From contig NZ_CP033077.1 in assembly GCF_003716875.1 (NCBI RefSeq), forward strand, positions 558,001-622,000: a stretch of 64,000 nucleotides of DNA, read 5' to 3'. Shown here piece by piece: positions 46,462 through 55,832 of the stretch. Within the stretch, counting starts at the first letter, position 1; each line of letters begins with the position of its first letter. The notes under the pieces were generated by a model, which was not told the DNA's origin, did not search any database, and was given only the letters and a program-made list of their open reading frames with translations. The translations under genes were made by a program, and so were the position numbers. The stretch is from Vibrio zhugei (GTDB lineage: Bacteria > Pseudomonadota > Gammaproteobacteria > Enterobacterales > Vibrionaceae).

Positions 46462-46494
46462 AAAAAAAGCAGCGCCTCAATCGCGCTGCTTTTT
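46462..46494. terminator. Bidirectional terminator
   Basis: AAAAAGCAGCGC/GCGCTGCTTTTT stem with A and T runs on either side, between the convergent lipase pseudogene and the binding-protein gene. Confidence 0.9.
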
Positions 46495-46512
46495 ATTGTG
46501 GTCAGGCCTGAT

Positions 46513-47292
46513 TTACTTACCGTAAATATCGAAGTTAAAGTATTTTTTCGCAATCTTTTGATAAGTGCCATCTTTATGCATGGCAGCGAGCGCTTTATTA
46601 ATTTTTGCGAGTAGTTCAGTATCCGCTTTACGTACCCCGATGCCAGCGCCTACGCCAAAGTATTGTGGATCGTTGACTTCAGGCCCACTGAAGTGGAAGT
46701 TTTTACCCACAGGACGCTTAAGGAAACCATCATCGGCAGCGACGGCATCTTGGAAGGCTGCATCAAGACGACCGTTCACTAAATCTGCATACACAATATC
46801 TTGGTTTTGATACGTGACGACATCCACCCCTTTCTTCAGCCACATTTGCTTAGCATAGGTTTCAGCGGTAGTGCCTTGGAAAACACCTACACGTTTCCCT
46901 TTCAATGACTTAGCCGTTGGAGCCAGTTCGACACCTTTCTCTGTCACCAAACGTGCGGGGGTGCCGTAAAGTTTGTCAGAGAAGTTGATTTGTTTCTGAC
47001 GTGCCAGGGTAATCGACATAGACGATAAAATCGCATCAATTTTTTTCGCTTGCAGCGCAGGAATCAAACCATCAAAGTCGCTTTCTACCCAAGTGCATTT
47101 CGCATCGATGCGCTTACAAATTTCTTTACCCAGATCGATATCAAACCCAACTAAAGAGCCATCTGGCTTTTTATATTCAAATGGTGCATAACCCGGTTCA
47201 ACACCAAGGCGAACTTGTGTCGCGGCCATCGTCGAAGAGGTAAAAGCTAGTCCAGCAAGTAATACGGCAAATAGTGATTTTTTCATAGTCAT
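46513..47292 (-). CDS. Orphan amino-acid-binding protein (ArgT/HisJ-like)
   Basis: A 259-residue family-3 solute-binding protein. A signal peptide ends near STMAA; VEPGYAPFEYKKPDGSLVGFDIDLGKEIC and ILSSMSITLARQKQINFSDKLY match lysine/arginine/ornithine-binding proteins. No permease or ATPase gene is nearby, so it must feed a transporter encoded elsewhere. Start at 47292 or six bases later (second Met); AGGA lies upstream. A terminator follows. Confidence 0.88.
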   Translation of the reverse strand: MTMKKSLFAVLLAGLAFTSSTMAATQVRLGVEPGYAPFEYKKPDGSLVGFDIDLGKEICKRIDAKCTWVESDFDGLIPALQAKKIDAILSSMSITLARQKQINFSDKLYGTPARLVTEKGVELAPTAKSLKGKRVGVFQGTTAETYAKQMWLKKGVDVVTYQNQDIVYADLVNGRLDAAFQDAVAADDGFLKRPVGKNFHFSGPEVNDPQYFGVGAGIGVRKADTELLAKINKALAAMHKDGTYQKIAKKYFNFDIYGK

Positions 47293-47482
47293 TCCAGCTA
47301 ATCCTGATTGCTAAACCGCAACCATGGGTTGATTCGTTAAGGTATGAGTCCATTCTGCACAAATCATCATGCATAATCAAGTAAATAAAATGAATTTTTA
47401 ATCATTTTGAGCATTACAACCAAATTAGGCAGATTTTATACAACGATGTCAAACCACAACCAAGCGTTAGCTTTTGGGGGAT

Positions 47483-48262
47483 CTACTTCTTATCAGTATT
47501 TTGACTTTCATGATATTTATCTTTCATCACTTTTGATGAGTTATACCGCTTGCCATCAATGGAAGCACTTACTAACATAGTTTTCTTATCTGAATTCTGA
47601 GACTCCCATTTTACGGGGATACCAAGTGATTGTGCATACCAAGTATCCTCAACAGATGGTCGTTTATCACTATCAAGGTGGTTGGTGGTGAGTTTTATAT
47701 GACAAGTATTAAAGGTACCAGCAGCCGTTGTTATTAACTCCATCCCGACAAATTGAGTGGTTTGCTGTAACTTAGAATCGTACTTCAGAGTCGGCGCCCA
47801 TGTATTGTCGGTCTGGACAGTTTTCATTCTATATTCTCGCTTACGTTGCTCGCCAGCTTGGATAAAGTTAAAATCTATGGCACTTGGCTCTAACATCGTA
47901 TTTTTTACTACTGTTGCGTTATAATTAACTTCTATTATGCTGTGCCATTGAAGATACTGCCAATTGTCTTTATCCGTCGTTACCACGAGTTTTTGAGCCA
48001 ACGTTATATCCTTATTGGCTCGTTCTAGTTTTTTCTTTGCTATCGTCGCTGATTTGCCTTGGTATTCGGTATTGCTATAGGTTGTTTTGAAGATCCCTAT
48101 TTGCTGATTGTCCTTAATCCATGCCATTGTAAAATGGTTACCAGGTTGATACAAAGTGGCATTGAAACAACTTTTAGCGCTGTTTTCCGGTATTGATGGT
48201 TCACATCCACACAACACGATACTCATGAGAGAGAGTGTGTGATAAAAGCTTTTTCTTGTCAT
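47483..48262 (-). CDS. Putative lipoprotein of unknown function
   Basis: About 259 residues. The first 18 residues are hydrophobic and end in the lipobox LCGC, so it is expected to be lipid-anchored. Thr/Lys-rich segments such as TVQTDNTWAPTLKYDSKLQQTTQFVG and a Cys in FNTCHIKLT follow; no known domain. I place the start at ATG 48262 (AAGGA eight bases upstream), 16 codons inside the longest frame. It lies at the edge of the accessory zone. Confidence 0.7.
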   Translation of the reverse strand: MTRKSFYHTLSLMSIVLCGCEPSIPENSAKSCFNATLYQPGNHFTMAWIKDNQQIGIFKTTYSNTEYQGKSATIAKKKLERANKDITLAQKLVVTTDKDNWQYLQWHSIIEVNYNATVVKNTMLEPSAIDFNFIQAGEQRKREYRMKTVQTDNTWAPTLKYDSKLQQTTQFVGMELITTAAGTFNTCHIKLTTNHLDSDKRPSVEDTWYAQSLGIPVKWESQNSDKKTMLVSASIDGKRYNSSKVMKDKYHESQNTDKK

Positions 48263-48696
48263 GGTCATAATCCTTGAAAATATAAATAGTGCATTAAACT
48301 TTACTAACACCGTCTACCCCATCGGTGCTTATTCTAGTTCAGTCATCTTTAACATGGCTCAATGATTATTGCATTTACCTGCATAATCCATGATATAAAC
48401 TATACAAACATACGGTTTTTAAAGTATGAGCGTCATCTTGATAGCAAGATACGACACAACAACTGATAGAAGTGAACCTAAGCCCATTTTCTTTATTCTA
48501 TCCTCAATACTTTGTGTCTTAATGCCAAGCTAATGGCCCTCATATAAAAGTAATGTATCTGGGCTATCCACATAAAAAATTAGCGACAGTCGCTCGTGTG
48601 AGGGAGATAGCGGTTATACTAAATTCAATGCTGATGGACGGATTAAGATGGGATAACAACAGCGCCAAAATAAGCTATTGACGCCATAGTTTCTTG
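48263..48696. other. Non-coding stretch before the DUF805 gene
   Basis: A 434-base A+T-rich region. It holds the lipoprotein promoter; I see no credible gene or structured RNA. A small palindrome AGCGAC-A-GTCGCT lies near 48583. Confidence 0.4.
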
Positions 48697-49047
48697 TTAA
48701 GAGTTTTTAGGATTTAATCCATATTCATTTTCATTAGGTTGGCTATCCAAACATAAGAAAACAAAATTAACTATAGGTAAAAGAATCCACCACCCACTTC
48801 GACCAACATCATGCATTCTTCGAACTGCAACTGCAATGCCAGGAATGAGAACTGCTAGACTATAAATAATTGATGCTGGATCGCTTATTGAGGTGCCAAT
48901 ACCTAACATTCCTCCAATGAATCCAGTTATAAAGCCAAGAGCTATTGAAATTAATATATTACAAAGAAAAAACATCCAATATTCTTTTCTCCTAGCTCTA
49001 CCATTAAAAACTGCATATTTCCTAATCACACTAATATACCAACTCAT
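48697..49047 (-). CDS. DUF805-family membrane protein
   Basis: A 116-residue protein with three or four hydrophobic segments. The pattern FNGRARRKEYWMFFL near the N terminus and AVAVRRMHDVGRSGWWILLP near residue 75 identify DUF805, a widespread inner-membrane family of unknown function. Ribosome site AAAGAG precedes the ATG. Confidence 0.9.
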   Translation of the reverse strand: MSWYISVIRKYAVFNGRARRKEYWMFFLCNILISIALGFITGFIGGMLGIGTSISDPASIIYSLAVLIPGIAVAVRRMHDVGRSGWWILLPIVNFVFLCLDSQPNENEYGLNPKNS

Positions 49048-49239
49048 ACTCTTTCTTTTGGTTATACCCCTCCTACTGTTAAAGAAAACAACAGTCGCGG
49101 TATTTACTGATGCCTAAAAATCATTAAACGGACAATGTCTACCCAAATATGTCTTTCTAACACATATGTAATCTTCTATTGCTTTTTAGTACGCTATTAG
49201 ATAATAACAACAAATTAAGTCTAACAAAATATATTAAAT

Positions 49240-49535
49240 ATATGTAATCCACTTTAGGACTATTATAACCCCGTAAAGCCTGAATCTTTACACTTTTCAT
49301 CAGCATCAACACGCGATCTCGGACCACACTCGACATGCTCCTCTTGCAAATCGAGCTGAAGGTCATTGTCTTGCTTGCGAACAGTCGGTGGTTTGGAAAA
49401 CTTCGATACCCAGTTGTATAACGTTTTACCTGAGATCTCTAAACGAGCAGCGACATCGTTAACGGAGTAACCATATTGAATAACTTGATTGACTGCTTTT
49501 TGCTAAAATTCGTCGGTGTAACGACTTCCCTTGCG
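49240..49535 (-). pseudogene. IS3-family transposase relic
   Basis: On the minus strand a fragment reads SRYTDEF, then an in-frame stop TAG, then a helix-turn-helix VNQVIQYGYSVNDVAARL with KTLYNWVSKFSKPP, as in IS3-family OrfA. It runs into a short piece that resembles the start of OrfB (RVLMLMKSVKIQALRGYNSPK) in another frame. The 5' start and nearly all of OrfB are gone. It is a decayed insertion remnant. Confidence 0.7.
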
Positions 49536-49615
49536 ATAGTTTTACCCTTTATAGTTTGATTACTTTTTTACCAGAAAAAGTATCTATGAGTCTCAGGCCT
49601 TACCAGTTCTTTGCT

Positions 49616-49999
49616 CTAAAGCTGATTATCACCAATGGGCACAGCATTTAATTCAAGATTTTGACAATAATTACTCTTCATCTCAGCCAAATATCCCAAA
49701 TCCTTCAACTGTTCCAAATTAATTGGGCGCACTGAACATAAGGGACCATGACCACCGATATTCATATGCGTTAAATAGCACCGTATTTCCGAACACTGAA
49801 CTCCAAAACATGCCATTCCAAGAGAGTTAGCAAGAGAAATATAGGGCTCAAAATCAAATTCATAAAAATCCATGTCACTTATGTCAGAGGGCCCAACTCG
49901 GTAGCTTTGAGTATAAGAAAAAAACTCGCTTGGCATTATTGTCATTTTATTAAACAAGGCTTTCACCTCATCAAAATTCTTAAATACATATTTTTCCAT
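49616..49999 (-). CDS. Hypothetical protein
   Basis: A 127-residue soluble protein, acidic, with an aromatic-rich N-terminal third (EKYVFKNFDEVKALFNKMTIMPSEFFSYTQSYRVG) and four Cys. No family recognised; the size and composition would suit an immunity-type protein but nothing supports that. ATG 49999 is chosen because GAGG lies five bases upstream. Base use is more A+T-rich than the genes left of 47 kb, in keeping with transfer. Confidence 0.55.
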   Translation of the reverse strand: MEKYVFKNFDEVKALFNKMTIMPSEFFSYTQSYRVGPSDISDMDFYEFDFEPYISLANSLGMACFGVQCSEIRCYLTHMNIGGHGPLCSVRPINLEQLKDLGYLAEMKSNYCQNLELNAVPIGDNQL

Positions 50000-50127
50000 T
50001 ACTACCTCTTTGAAGCCACATAACTCGTGAGAACATAACACATTAATAGTGCGCATGCTCGTTTACATTCTTGCTAATTATTTTGTGGTTTAACGATTAT
50101 AAGATAAATACGCCTTGTTTATTTGTT

Positions 50128-50610
50128 TCACCACGTTCTATCTAAATCTTGTGCGTATAAAGAAATAGCTCGCTGATATTCTTTAATTGCATCACTGTTC
50201 GTAGTTGATACTAAAAGCTCGAGCAGTAATGATGTTGCTTCTTTATGACGTCCTAAGTTGTAGAGACACATAGCGTAGAAAGGCTGAACTTCAATAGAAC
50301 TAGGGTACTCTTTTAGAGTTTGCTCAAAATAGCTTAACGCCTCCGAATACATGCCCAGACTTCGATAGGTACTCGCTAGCCCGAACCAAGCATCGAACCT
50401 TTCTTCCAGCGATAAAAAACCTGAGAGGGATGACAGATAATGAGTAATCGCTTCTTGCTCTTTACCTTCATTGTCGTATGACCAAGCAATTTGCAAGTGA
50501 GCTCTAGCAGAAGAAGTTTCATCGGTTAACAGCGTTTTTAGTAAAGCTCTTGACTCTTCGTACTTAGCCTCTTTCCGTAATTTCATTGCCTGTTTGATGA
50601 TACTTTCCAT
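50128..50610 (-). CDS. TPR-repeat protein
   Basis: A 160-residue soluble protein made of three to four tetratricopeptide-like repeats (EEAKYEESRALLKTLL..., then FGLASTYRSLGMYSEALSYFEQTLKEYPSSIEV). It resembles the small TPR_5-type family of unknown role in Gram-positive and vibrio accessory DNA. GAGGGAAATT precedes ATG. Its promoter side is cut off by the IS10-like element 30 bases away, so its expression may depend on that element. Confidence 0.7.
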   Translation of the reverse strand: MESIIKQAMKLRKEAKYEESRALLKTLLTDETSSARAHLQIAWSYDNEGKEQEAITHYLSSLSGFLSLEERFDAWFGLASTYRSLGMYSEALSYFEQTLKEYPSSIEVQPFYAMCLYNLGRHKEATSLLLELLVSTTNSDAIKEYQRAISLYAQDLDRTW

Positions 50611-50640
50611 AATTTCCCTCGACGCTTATAACGCCACTTT

Positions 50641-51974
50641 CTTACGAATCCCCTCATAATTTCTATATAAAACAATGAGTAGACGCACATCGCTCATTCT
50701 GATCTAATGAATTTCGCCAAAAACACACTTGATTCAATGAATTTAATAGGGAGCCCTAACGATGCGCGATGTTCAAATTCTACAGCAAACTCTTGAAAAC
50801 CAATGCCCTGGTATTCACAAAAAACGACTTAGATCTCTTATGCTTGCAACCAGAGCGGTACTGGGCGGCTCTGATCTCACCCTCACTAAAATTGGACGAG
50901 CTCTCGACACTGATACCACGGTGAAACATGCCATCAAACGTATTGACCGATTGCTTGGTAATCGCAGTCTACATCGTGAAAAAGAGTCCATATATAAATG
51001 GCATGCGTCCCTTATTACCCGAGCCAATCCTTTTCCTGTACTACTGGTTGATTGGTCGGATGTTCGTGAGCAACTGCGCTATATGACATTGCGAGCTTCG
51101 ATATCCGTTAAAGGTCGCGCCGTCACGCTTTATGAACAGGCATTTGAGTACAAAAACTACAACTCACCCAAGAGCCATCAGCACTTTCTCGATAAGCTTC
51201 AATCCTTGCTCCCCCAAGGTTGCACCCCTATCATTATCTCCGACGCTGGCTTTAGAAATACGTGGTTCAGGCAAGTCGCCAACAAAGGTTGGTTCTGGCT
51301 TGGGCGTGTACGGGGCGAAGTCTCGATTAAGTGTGGCGAGAGCGCTTGGCAATGGAATAAAGCCTTTTACCCTCAAGCGACTGATAAGCCGCTGTTTTTA
51401 GGAGAAAGCCAACTGGCTAAGCGCTCACCGCTTCAATGCTTTGCTTACTTATACAAGAGTCATCCCAAAGGCAGAAAAGCCCATCGGCATAGTCGAACCT
51501 GTCAGAAACACTCGGCTGGAAAAGTGTTCCATAAAGGAGCGAAAGAGCCTTGGCTTCTGGTCACTAACATCCCCAACCATGTACTTAACGGCATTAAAAT
51601 TACCCGTTTGTACGCCAAAAGAATGCAAATTGAAGAGTCGTTCCGAGATCTAAAAAGTCCAGCCTACGGGTTGGCGCTTCGCCATAACCGAACACGTTGC
51701 ACCAAACGTATTGATATCTTGTTGCTCATGGCATTGATGGCCGAAATCATCATGTGGTGGAATGGCTTAATCGCCATGCAAGCCAAATGGCATTATGACT
51801 TCCAAGCCAACACCATCAAGCATCGCCGTGTGCTCTCCATTCCTAGACTTGGTAAGGAAGTACGTTGCCACCGAAGATACCGAATACAAGAGTCCCAATA
51901 TCATTGGGCAATGGTCGAATATCAACGCCTTACGCATACCTGTGGGTTGGGGGAATTATGAGGGGATCCGCCAG
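50641..51974 (+). mobile_element. IS10-like insertion sequence (IS4 family)
   Basis: A 1,334-bp element. The left end reads CTTACGAATCCCCTCATAAT and the right end, inverted, CTGGCGGATCCCCTCATAAT; both match the IS10 inner/outer end consensus. It encodes one transposase. The 9-bp flanks are CGCCACTTT and CGCCCAATT, alike in the first four bases but not an exact duplication, so it is either old, rearranged by recombination, or an end is misplaced. Confidence 0.85.
50762..51961 (+). CDS. IS10-like transposase
   Basis: A 399-residue DDE transposase of the IS4 family (IS10 group). The catalytic residues are Asp in LLVDWSDVR, Asp in IIISDAGFRN and Glu in QIEESFRDLKSPAYGLALRHNR (Y-x2-E-like motif). 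It is full length and unbroken. The start is the ATG at 50762 behind AGGGAGCCCTAACG. Confidence 0.94.
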   Translation: MRDVQILQQTLENQCPGIHKKRLRSLMLATRAVLGGSDLTLTKIGRALDTDTTVKHAIKRIDRLLGNRSLHREKESIYKWHASLITRANPFPVLLVDWSDVREQLRYMTLRASISVKGRAVTLYEQAFEYKNYNSPKSHQHFLDKLQSLLPQGCTPIIISDAGFRNTWFRQVANKGWFWLGRVRGEVSIKCGESAWQWNKAFYPQATDKPLFLGESQLAKRSPLQCFAYLYKSHPKGRKAHRHSRTCQKHSAGKVFHKGAKEPWLLVTNIPNHVLNGIKITRLYAKRMQIEESFRDLKSPAYGLALRHNRTRCTKRIDILLLMALMAEIIMWWNGLIAMQAKWHYDFQANTIKHRRVLSIPRLGKEVRCHRRYRIQESQYHWAMVEYQRLTHTCGLGEL

Positions 51975-52001
51975 CGCCCAATTAAGGGGTGAGTAACGCT
52001 A

Positions 52002-52036
52002 ACACCCCATAAAATATGGGTGTCTTATTTATTTTT
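52002..52036 (+). terminator. Terminator-like hairpin past the IS
   Basis: ACACCCCAT/ATGGGTGT stem (one bulged C), five-base loop, followed by CTTATTTATTTTTT. Confidence 0.6.
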
Positions 52037-52188
52037 TACGTTCTTTTCCACTACTTTCCCTCATCATTAACAATCAAGTATGTGTACTAATAGGACACCC
52101 TTAACATCACAACCACCCTTAACATCACAACCATGAGACTGTACAAAAACAGCTCTTAGTTATAAAACATGGGTGTCTTATTTATTTT
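52009..52188 (+). repeat. Direct repeat pair and tandem 18-mer
   Basis: A 27-base segment at 52009-52035 recurs at 52162-52188 with one mismatch (ATAAAA-Y-ATGGGTGTC...). Between them CACCCTTAACATCACAAC occurs twice in tandem (52096-52113 and 52114-52131). No gene lies here. It is probably a local duplication linked to past insertions. Confidence 0.75.
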
Positions 52189-52197
52189 CAGTAGATG

Positions 52198-52722
52198 TTA
52201 ATTAGCACAACCATCTCCTTGTGGAAGAACAAATGATTGGCCACTTACTGCAGTACTAAAGGCTTCATATGCAGTGGAGCGTTCTTTTGTATTGACAGTA
52301 AGCTTCTCCATGTCAGAGCTTTTTGAGCTAGCCGTAGACGAATCGTATCTAGCGTGCAGACAAGCGGATGCGTTGGCAATCTGTTTTAATGCATTCGTCA
52401 ACGCATTTTGATCAGCGATGTCTATAGTCATAGCATTTGTAATTGAGGATGAGGATTGAATCAGGGCCGCTTTTTGAAGGGCGCTATCTGGCAAAGATGA
52501 GATATAAGTATCAATGTCATCTCTGACTCCATTATTATTAACGTCAGGCCCCGCAACGGATGTATCACGATTCAGTTGGGGGTATGCCCCGCTTTGATCT
52601 GCGGCCGTTAAAGCCTCAGCTACAGTGCTTGGCTCACTAGCACCATTGTCGCCACCATCATTGTTGCAGGAAGTGACAGATAGAGGTAAGAGCACATAGA
52701 GTGCGAACTTTTTCAAGAGCAT
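52198..52722 (-). CDS. Putative lipoprotein with calcium-loop-like motif
   Basis: A 174-residue exported protein with lipobox VTSC (Cys 19) and Asn/Gly/Ser-rich linker. The segment DVNNNGVRDDID near residue 60 resembles a DxDxDG calcium-binding loop, as in dockerin or thrombospondin-3 repeats. The rest is Ala/Ser-rich helical. No family recognised. GGAGAAATATC precedes the ATG. Confidence 0.65.
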   Translation of the reverse strand: MLLKKFALYVLLPLSVTSCNNDGGDNGASEPSTVAEALTAADQSGAYPQLNRDTSVAGPDVNNNGVRDDIDTYISSLPDSALQKAALIQSSSSITNAMTIDIADQNALTNALKQIANASACLHARYDSSTASSKSSDMEKLTVNTKERSTAYEAFSTAVSGQSFVLPQGDGCAN

Positions 52723-53134
52723 GATATTTCTCCGTTACTCCAACATTGCAAAGTATCACGGTAGAGCGTCTCATTACTGAGAGACGGAAGGTCAATCGCC
52801 GATGGTGAAATAAAACAGCGATAGAAAGAGTATGATCTCAAGTATTGGTAAGATTAAAGTAGGCTTCCCCCACGCTACCGCCATACCTTGCACGTAACAA
52901 AGCATATGAATACCAATCGATTGCATATTTTTATATCAAAAGTCCCGTGTCATTCCCATGCAAAATCTAACAAAAAGAACAAATGGATTTGAAAAATAGA
53001 AAACAGAGCCAGAACGGCGAGAATACTTAGCGAGTCGAGCCCGATATCAAAAACCCGTATATTGGGCAACAGTCGGCCAATATACGGGTTGTGATGTCTC
53101 ATTCACGCCATGATGAGGGCTTGTGCACAACGTG
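52723..53134. other. Non-coding stretch with chemoreceptor terminator
   Basis: A 412-base region without a gene; its only clear element is the terminator at 53049-53090, and upstream of the lipoprotein the sequence is unremarkable. Confidence 0.4.
53048..53090 (-). terminator. Chemoreceptor-gene terminator
   Basis: AACCCGTATATTGG/CCAATATACGGGTT perfect 14-bp stem, 11-base loop, then a T run on the minus strand. Confidence 0.9.
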
Positions 53135-55135
53135 TTATATCGTGAATTTTGCCACCAGCATTCCTTGTTCTTTGGCTAACTCATCAAGCGAATGACTATG
53201 CTGTGCAAGCGTATTGGAATCTTGCGTCATGGTGTTCGCCATATCAGAAATATTGACAATATTTTCTGCCACGTCTTTTGCAACAACACTTTGCTGCTCA
53301 CAAGACACCGCGATCGAGCGACTCATATCATTAATCGCCGCCAAACGGTTAATCATACTGGTCAGAGATTGATGGGTTTCCTGGGTTTGTGTCACGGATT
53401 GATCCGCATACTCTTGGTTCTCAGTCATGAGGGTCACGGCGTCACGGGCTTTTTTCTGCAACGCCAATACTTTGCTATTAATTTCATCTGCTGATTCACG
53501 TGAATGGGTGGCAAGCGTGCGTACTTCATCGGCGACCACAGCAAAGCCTCGCCCGCTTTCACCGGCGCGCGCCGCTTCAATCGCCGCATTGAGCGCTAAC
53601 AAATTGGTTTGTTCAGAGACATTTTGTATCATCTCAATCACTTGGTTAATGCTCTCTGTTTCTTGCGATAACGTTGTTATAAGTGAGGACGCTTCATCTA
53701 ATGAGGTTTTAAGCGATTCAATGTACTGCAAGTTACTCTGCATATTCTCAATATTGTGGTTGGCTAATCGAGTCACTTGTTCCACTTCTTGGCTGGTATC
53801 GCCCGAATATTTGGCCACCTCGTTTACGGCGGTTTCCATTTCCGTGACGGCGGCGGCCATTGAGTTGGTTTGCTTATCTTGTGTTACGAGATCACGATGG
53901 ATTTTGTCTATCATGGTATGGCTGTCTGTGGCCACTCGACTTAACGTACGTGAGGAATCATGCATGGTGCCAATCACTTGATGAAGCTGCTCGCCGAGGG
54001 CATTAATGTCCCTGACCACCACGCCCATCTCTGAGCGGAAGGTTTCTTTGATTCGCCATGTGAGATTACCTTGTGATAGTTCGTTGAGGGCTTTCGTCAT
54101 GACCGCCAGAGGTGATTTAATCGAGTACACCACCGTCACCGCCACAAAAACCGCGACAATAATGGCGATCAGCGCTGAGATGAGAATGCTCCAGATCGAG
54201 AACTGAGCTTGAGAGTCAGCCGTATGTCGGGCCTGCGTTGCAATAGAACGTACTTTTTCCGTCAAGGTCTCGGCATGATCAATGATGGTGTCAACATTAC
54301 GGCTCATCGTTTGAAGCTCACGCTGGCTTTGCTGCTGCAAAGACAAATAGCGCACATGCTGATGGAGCAAGCCTTGAGGCTCAGAAACCGTGCGATGAAG
54401 TAAGTCTACGTACTTTTGTAACGTGCTTTTGCTCTCTGGCATGGCTTTCATGACATTGTTCAATCGCGTGGTAAATTCGGATAAATACTCGTTCAACTGA
54501 TCGGTGATCGCCGTAATGGCGGATTGATCATCCACAAGCATCACCTTCTGTAATAGACCTTGGACGTTTTTTCCTTTCGATTCGGCGACATCTAAATCAA
54601 TCACCGCCATCTGTTTATTATTCCATTCCGCTTCCGAATTGAGTGCGCCCAAATCGCGCGCCATGGTTTTCCATCCTGATTCAAAGGCAGTCAATTCAGA
54701 GGAAGACGCTTGGCGCACCGCCTCTTTTTCATTCTGTAATTTAAGATGTTGAGTCGCCTGTTCAATGACACGAGTCGCTTGTTGGTTAATCTCGCTTAAT
54801 TGGGTCTGCAATGATCGATGGGTTTGCAGTTTTTGCGCCAAGCTTTGATAGGACTGATGATACTGATCCACCGCTTGGTGAAAGCCAACTTCGAGGGCCT
54901 GACGATGCGTTGCATCGTTCGCATTGGCGTGAGAAAGGGTAATGCGATTAATATTTTGAATATCGACCAGCAGCGCATTCGCATTATCCAGCATGCCGGG
55001 TAAGACGGTCGACGTTAATTGTAACTGAGCCGCCATTTTATTTTGAGACAAATAAGCGGAGACGCTAATCCCCAAGACCAAAAAAATCACTACCGCAAAA
55101 CCCGCGATCACACGGTGAATGAGTGACAAATACAT
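53135..55135 (-). CDS. Methyl-accepting chemotaxis protein
   Basis: A 666-residue chemoreceptor. Membrane helices at about 8-30 and 315-340 flank a long all-helical periplasmic sensor of about 280 residues, followed by HAMP and the signalling coiled coil. The kinase-binding hairpin tip [35 protein letters not shown] is intact. It lacks the C-terminal CheR pentapeptide. The ligand is unknown. The ATG at 55135 is supported by GAGG upstream. It is monocistronic. Confidence 0.95.
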   Translation of the reverse strand: MYLSLIHRVIAGFAVVIFLVLGISVSAYLSQNKMAAQLQLTSTVLPGMLDNANALLVDIQNINRITLSHANANDATHRQALEVGFHQAVDQYHQSYQSLAQKLQTHRSLQTQLSEINQQATRVIEQATQHLKLQNEKEAVRQASSSELTAFESGWKTMARDLGALNSEAEWNNKQMAVIDLDVAESKGKNVQGLLQKVMLVDDQSAITAITDQLNEYLSEFTTRLNNVMKAMPESKSTLQKYVDLLHRTVSEPQGLLHQHVRYLSLQQQSQRELQTMSRNVDTIIDHAETLTEKVRSIATQARHTADSQAQFSIWSILISALIAIIVAVFVAVTVVYSIKSPLAVMTKALNELSQGNLTWRIKETFRSEMGVVVRDINALGEQLHQVIGTMHDSSRTLSRVATDSHTMIDKIHRDLVTQDKQTNSMAAAVTEMETAVNEVAKYSGDTSQEVEQVTRLANHNIENMQSNLQYIESLKTSLDEASSLITTLSQETESINQVIEMIQNVSEQTNLLALNAAIEAARAGESGRGFAVVADEVRTLATHSRESADEINSKVLALQKKARDAVTLMTENQEYADQSVTQTQETHQSLTSMINRLAAINDMSRSIAVSCEQQSVVAKDVAENIVNISDMANTMTQDSNTLAQHSHSLDELAKEQGMLVAKFTI

Positions 55136-55355
55136 GATAAACCTCAAACTGAATCACACACGATAACCGAGGGGTAGCCTTAACGGCGAACACCTCGATT
55201 GCTATGCTTTCTGTATATCATTCGGTTATGAAGGAAATATGTCTAAGCTGGTCATTTAATGAACAAACGACCACATACTTTTGGGATTTGTTGCCCAGAC
55301 TCTATCATTACGGCGGTTTTGTCTCCGCTCAACACAATCAGCGGTGTCTAAAAAA

Positions 55356-55712
55356 CTAGCCGAGAAAAAAATGATAGAACAGAACTAAGGCCAAGCTCGG
55401 TAGACCTGCAATGGCAAACGGAATCGCATCCGCATGAGGAGAGGTTTGTTGCTCATCGGCCTGTTGTTTCGCGTCTCGCTTGGCTTGCATGACCTTTTGT
55501 CGATAAAGCGGGTTAATGCGTTGGCTGCCTGTTTTCATTGAAGGAGGAGAGATATACACCAATACTGCGATGCCCCATATTATCATTAATATGAAAAACG
55601 CATAATCAATCCAGTGCACAATACCAAGTAAATGAACGTACCGTTCTTCTAACCACAACAACAAAAATAATGCACTATTGGTAAGCAAAGTAAATTTTAT
55701 CAGCGACTTCAT
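55356..55712 (-). CDS. Hypothetical membrane protein
   Basis: A 117-residue protein with three hydrophobic segments (about 5-22, 30-52 and 97-115) separated by a Lys/Gln-rich cytoplasmic loop (RQKVMQAKRDAKQQADEQQ). No family recognised. The ATG at 55712 is chosen because AAAGGA lies nine bases upstream. Confidence 0.65.
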   Translation of the reverse strand: MKSLIKFTLLTNSALFLLLWLEERYVHLLGIVHWIDYAFFILMIIWGIAVLVYISPPSMKTGSQRINPLYRQKVMQAKRDAKQQADEQQTSPHADAIPFAIAGLPSLALVLFYHFFLG

Positions 55713-55773
55713 CCAAGCAGTTCCTTTTTTAAGACGCAAGCAGACTACCTGTCACCGCCGCAGAAGACAAGCA

Positions 55774-55807
55774 ACAAAAAACGCCCCAGCTCAATGAGCT
55801 GGGGCGT
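55774..55807 (-). terminator. Terminator of the GST gene
   Basis: ACGCCCCAGCTC/GAGCTGGGGCGT 12-bp stem with three-base loop, followed on the minus strand by TTTTTTGTT. Confidence 0.92.
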
Positions 55808-55832
55808 GACTAATCAAACAGGTGAATGTTCG

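Noticed and set aside
41348..51974. Composite transposon formed by the IS21-family and IS10-like elements
   Set aside because: The two elements belong to different families with different ends, and the IS21-family copy has its own perfect target duplication, so they moved independently.
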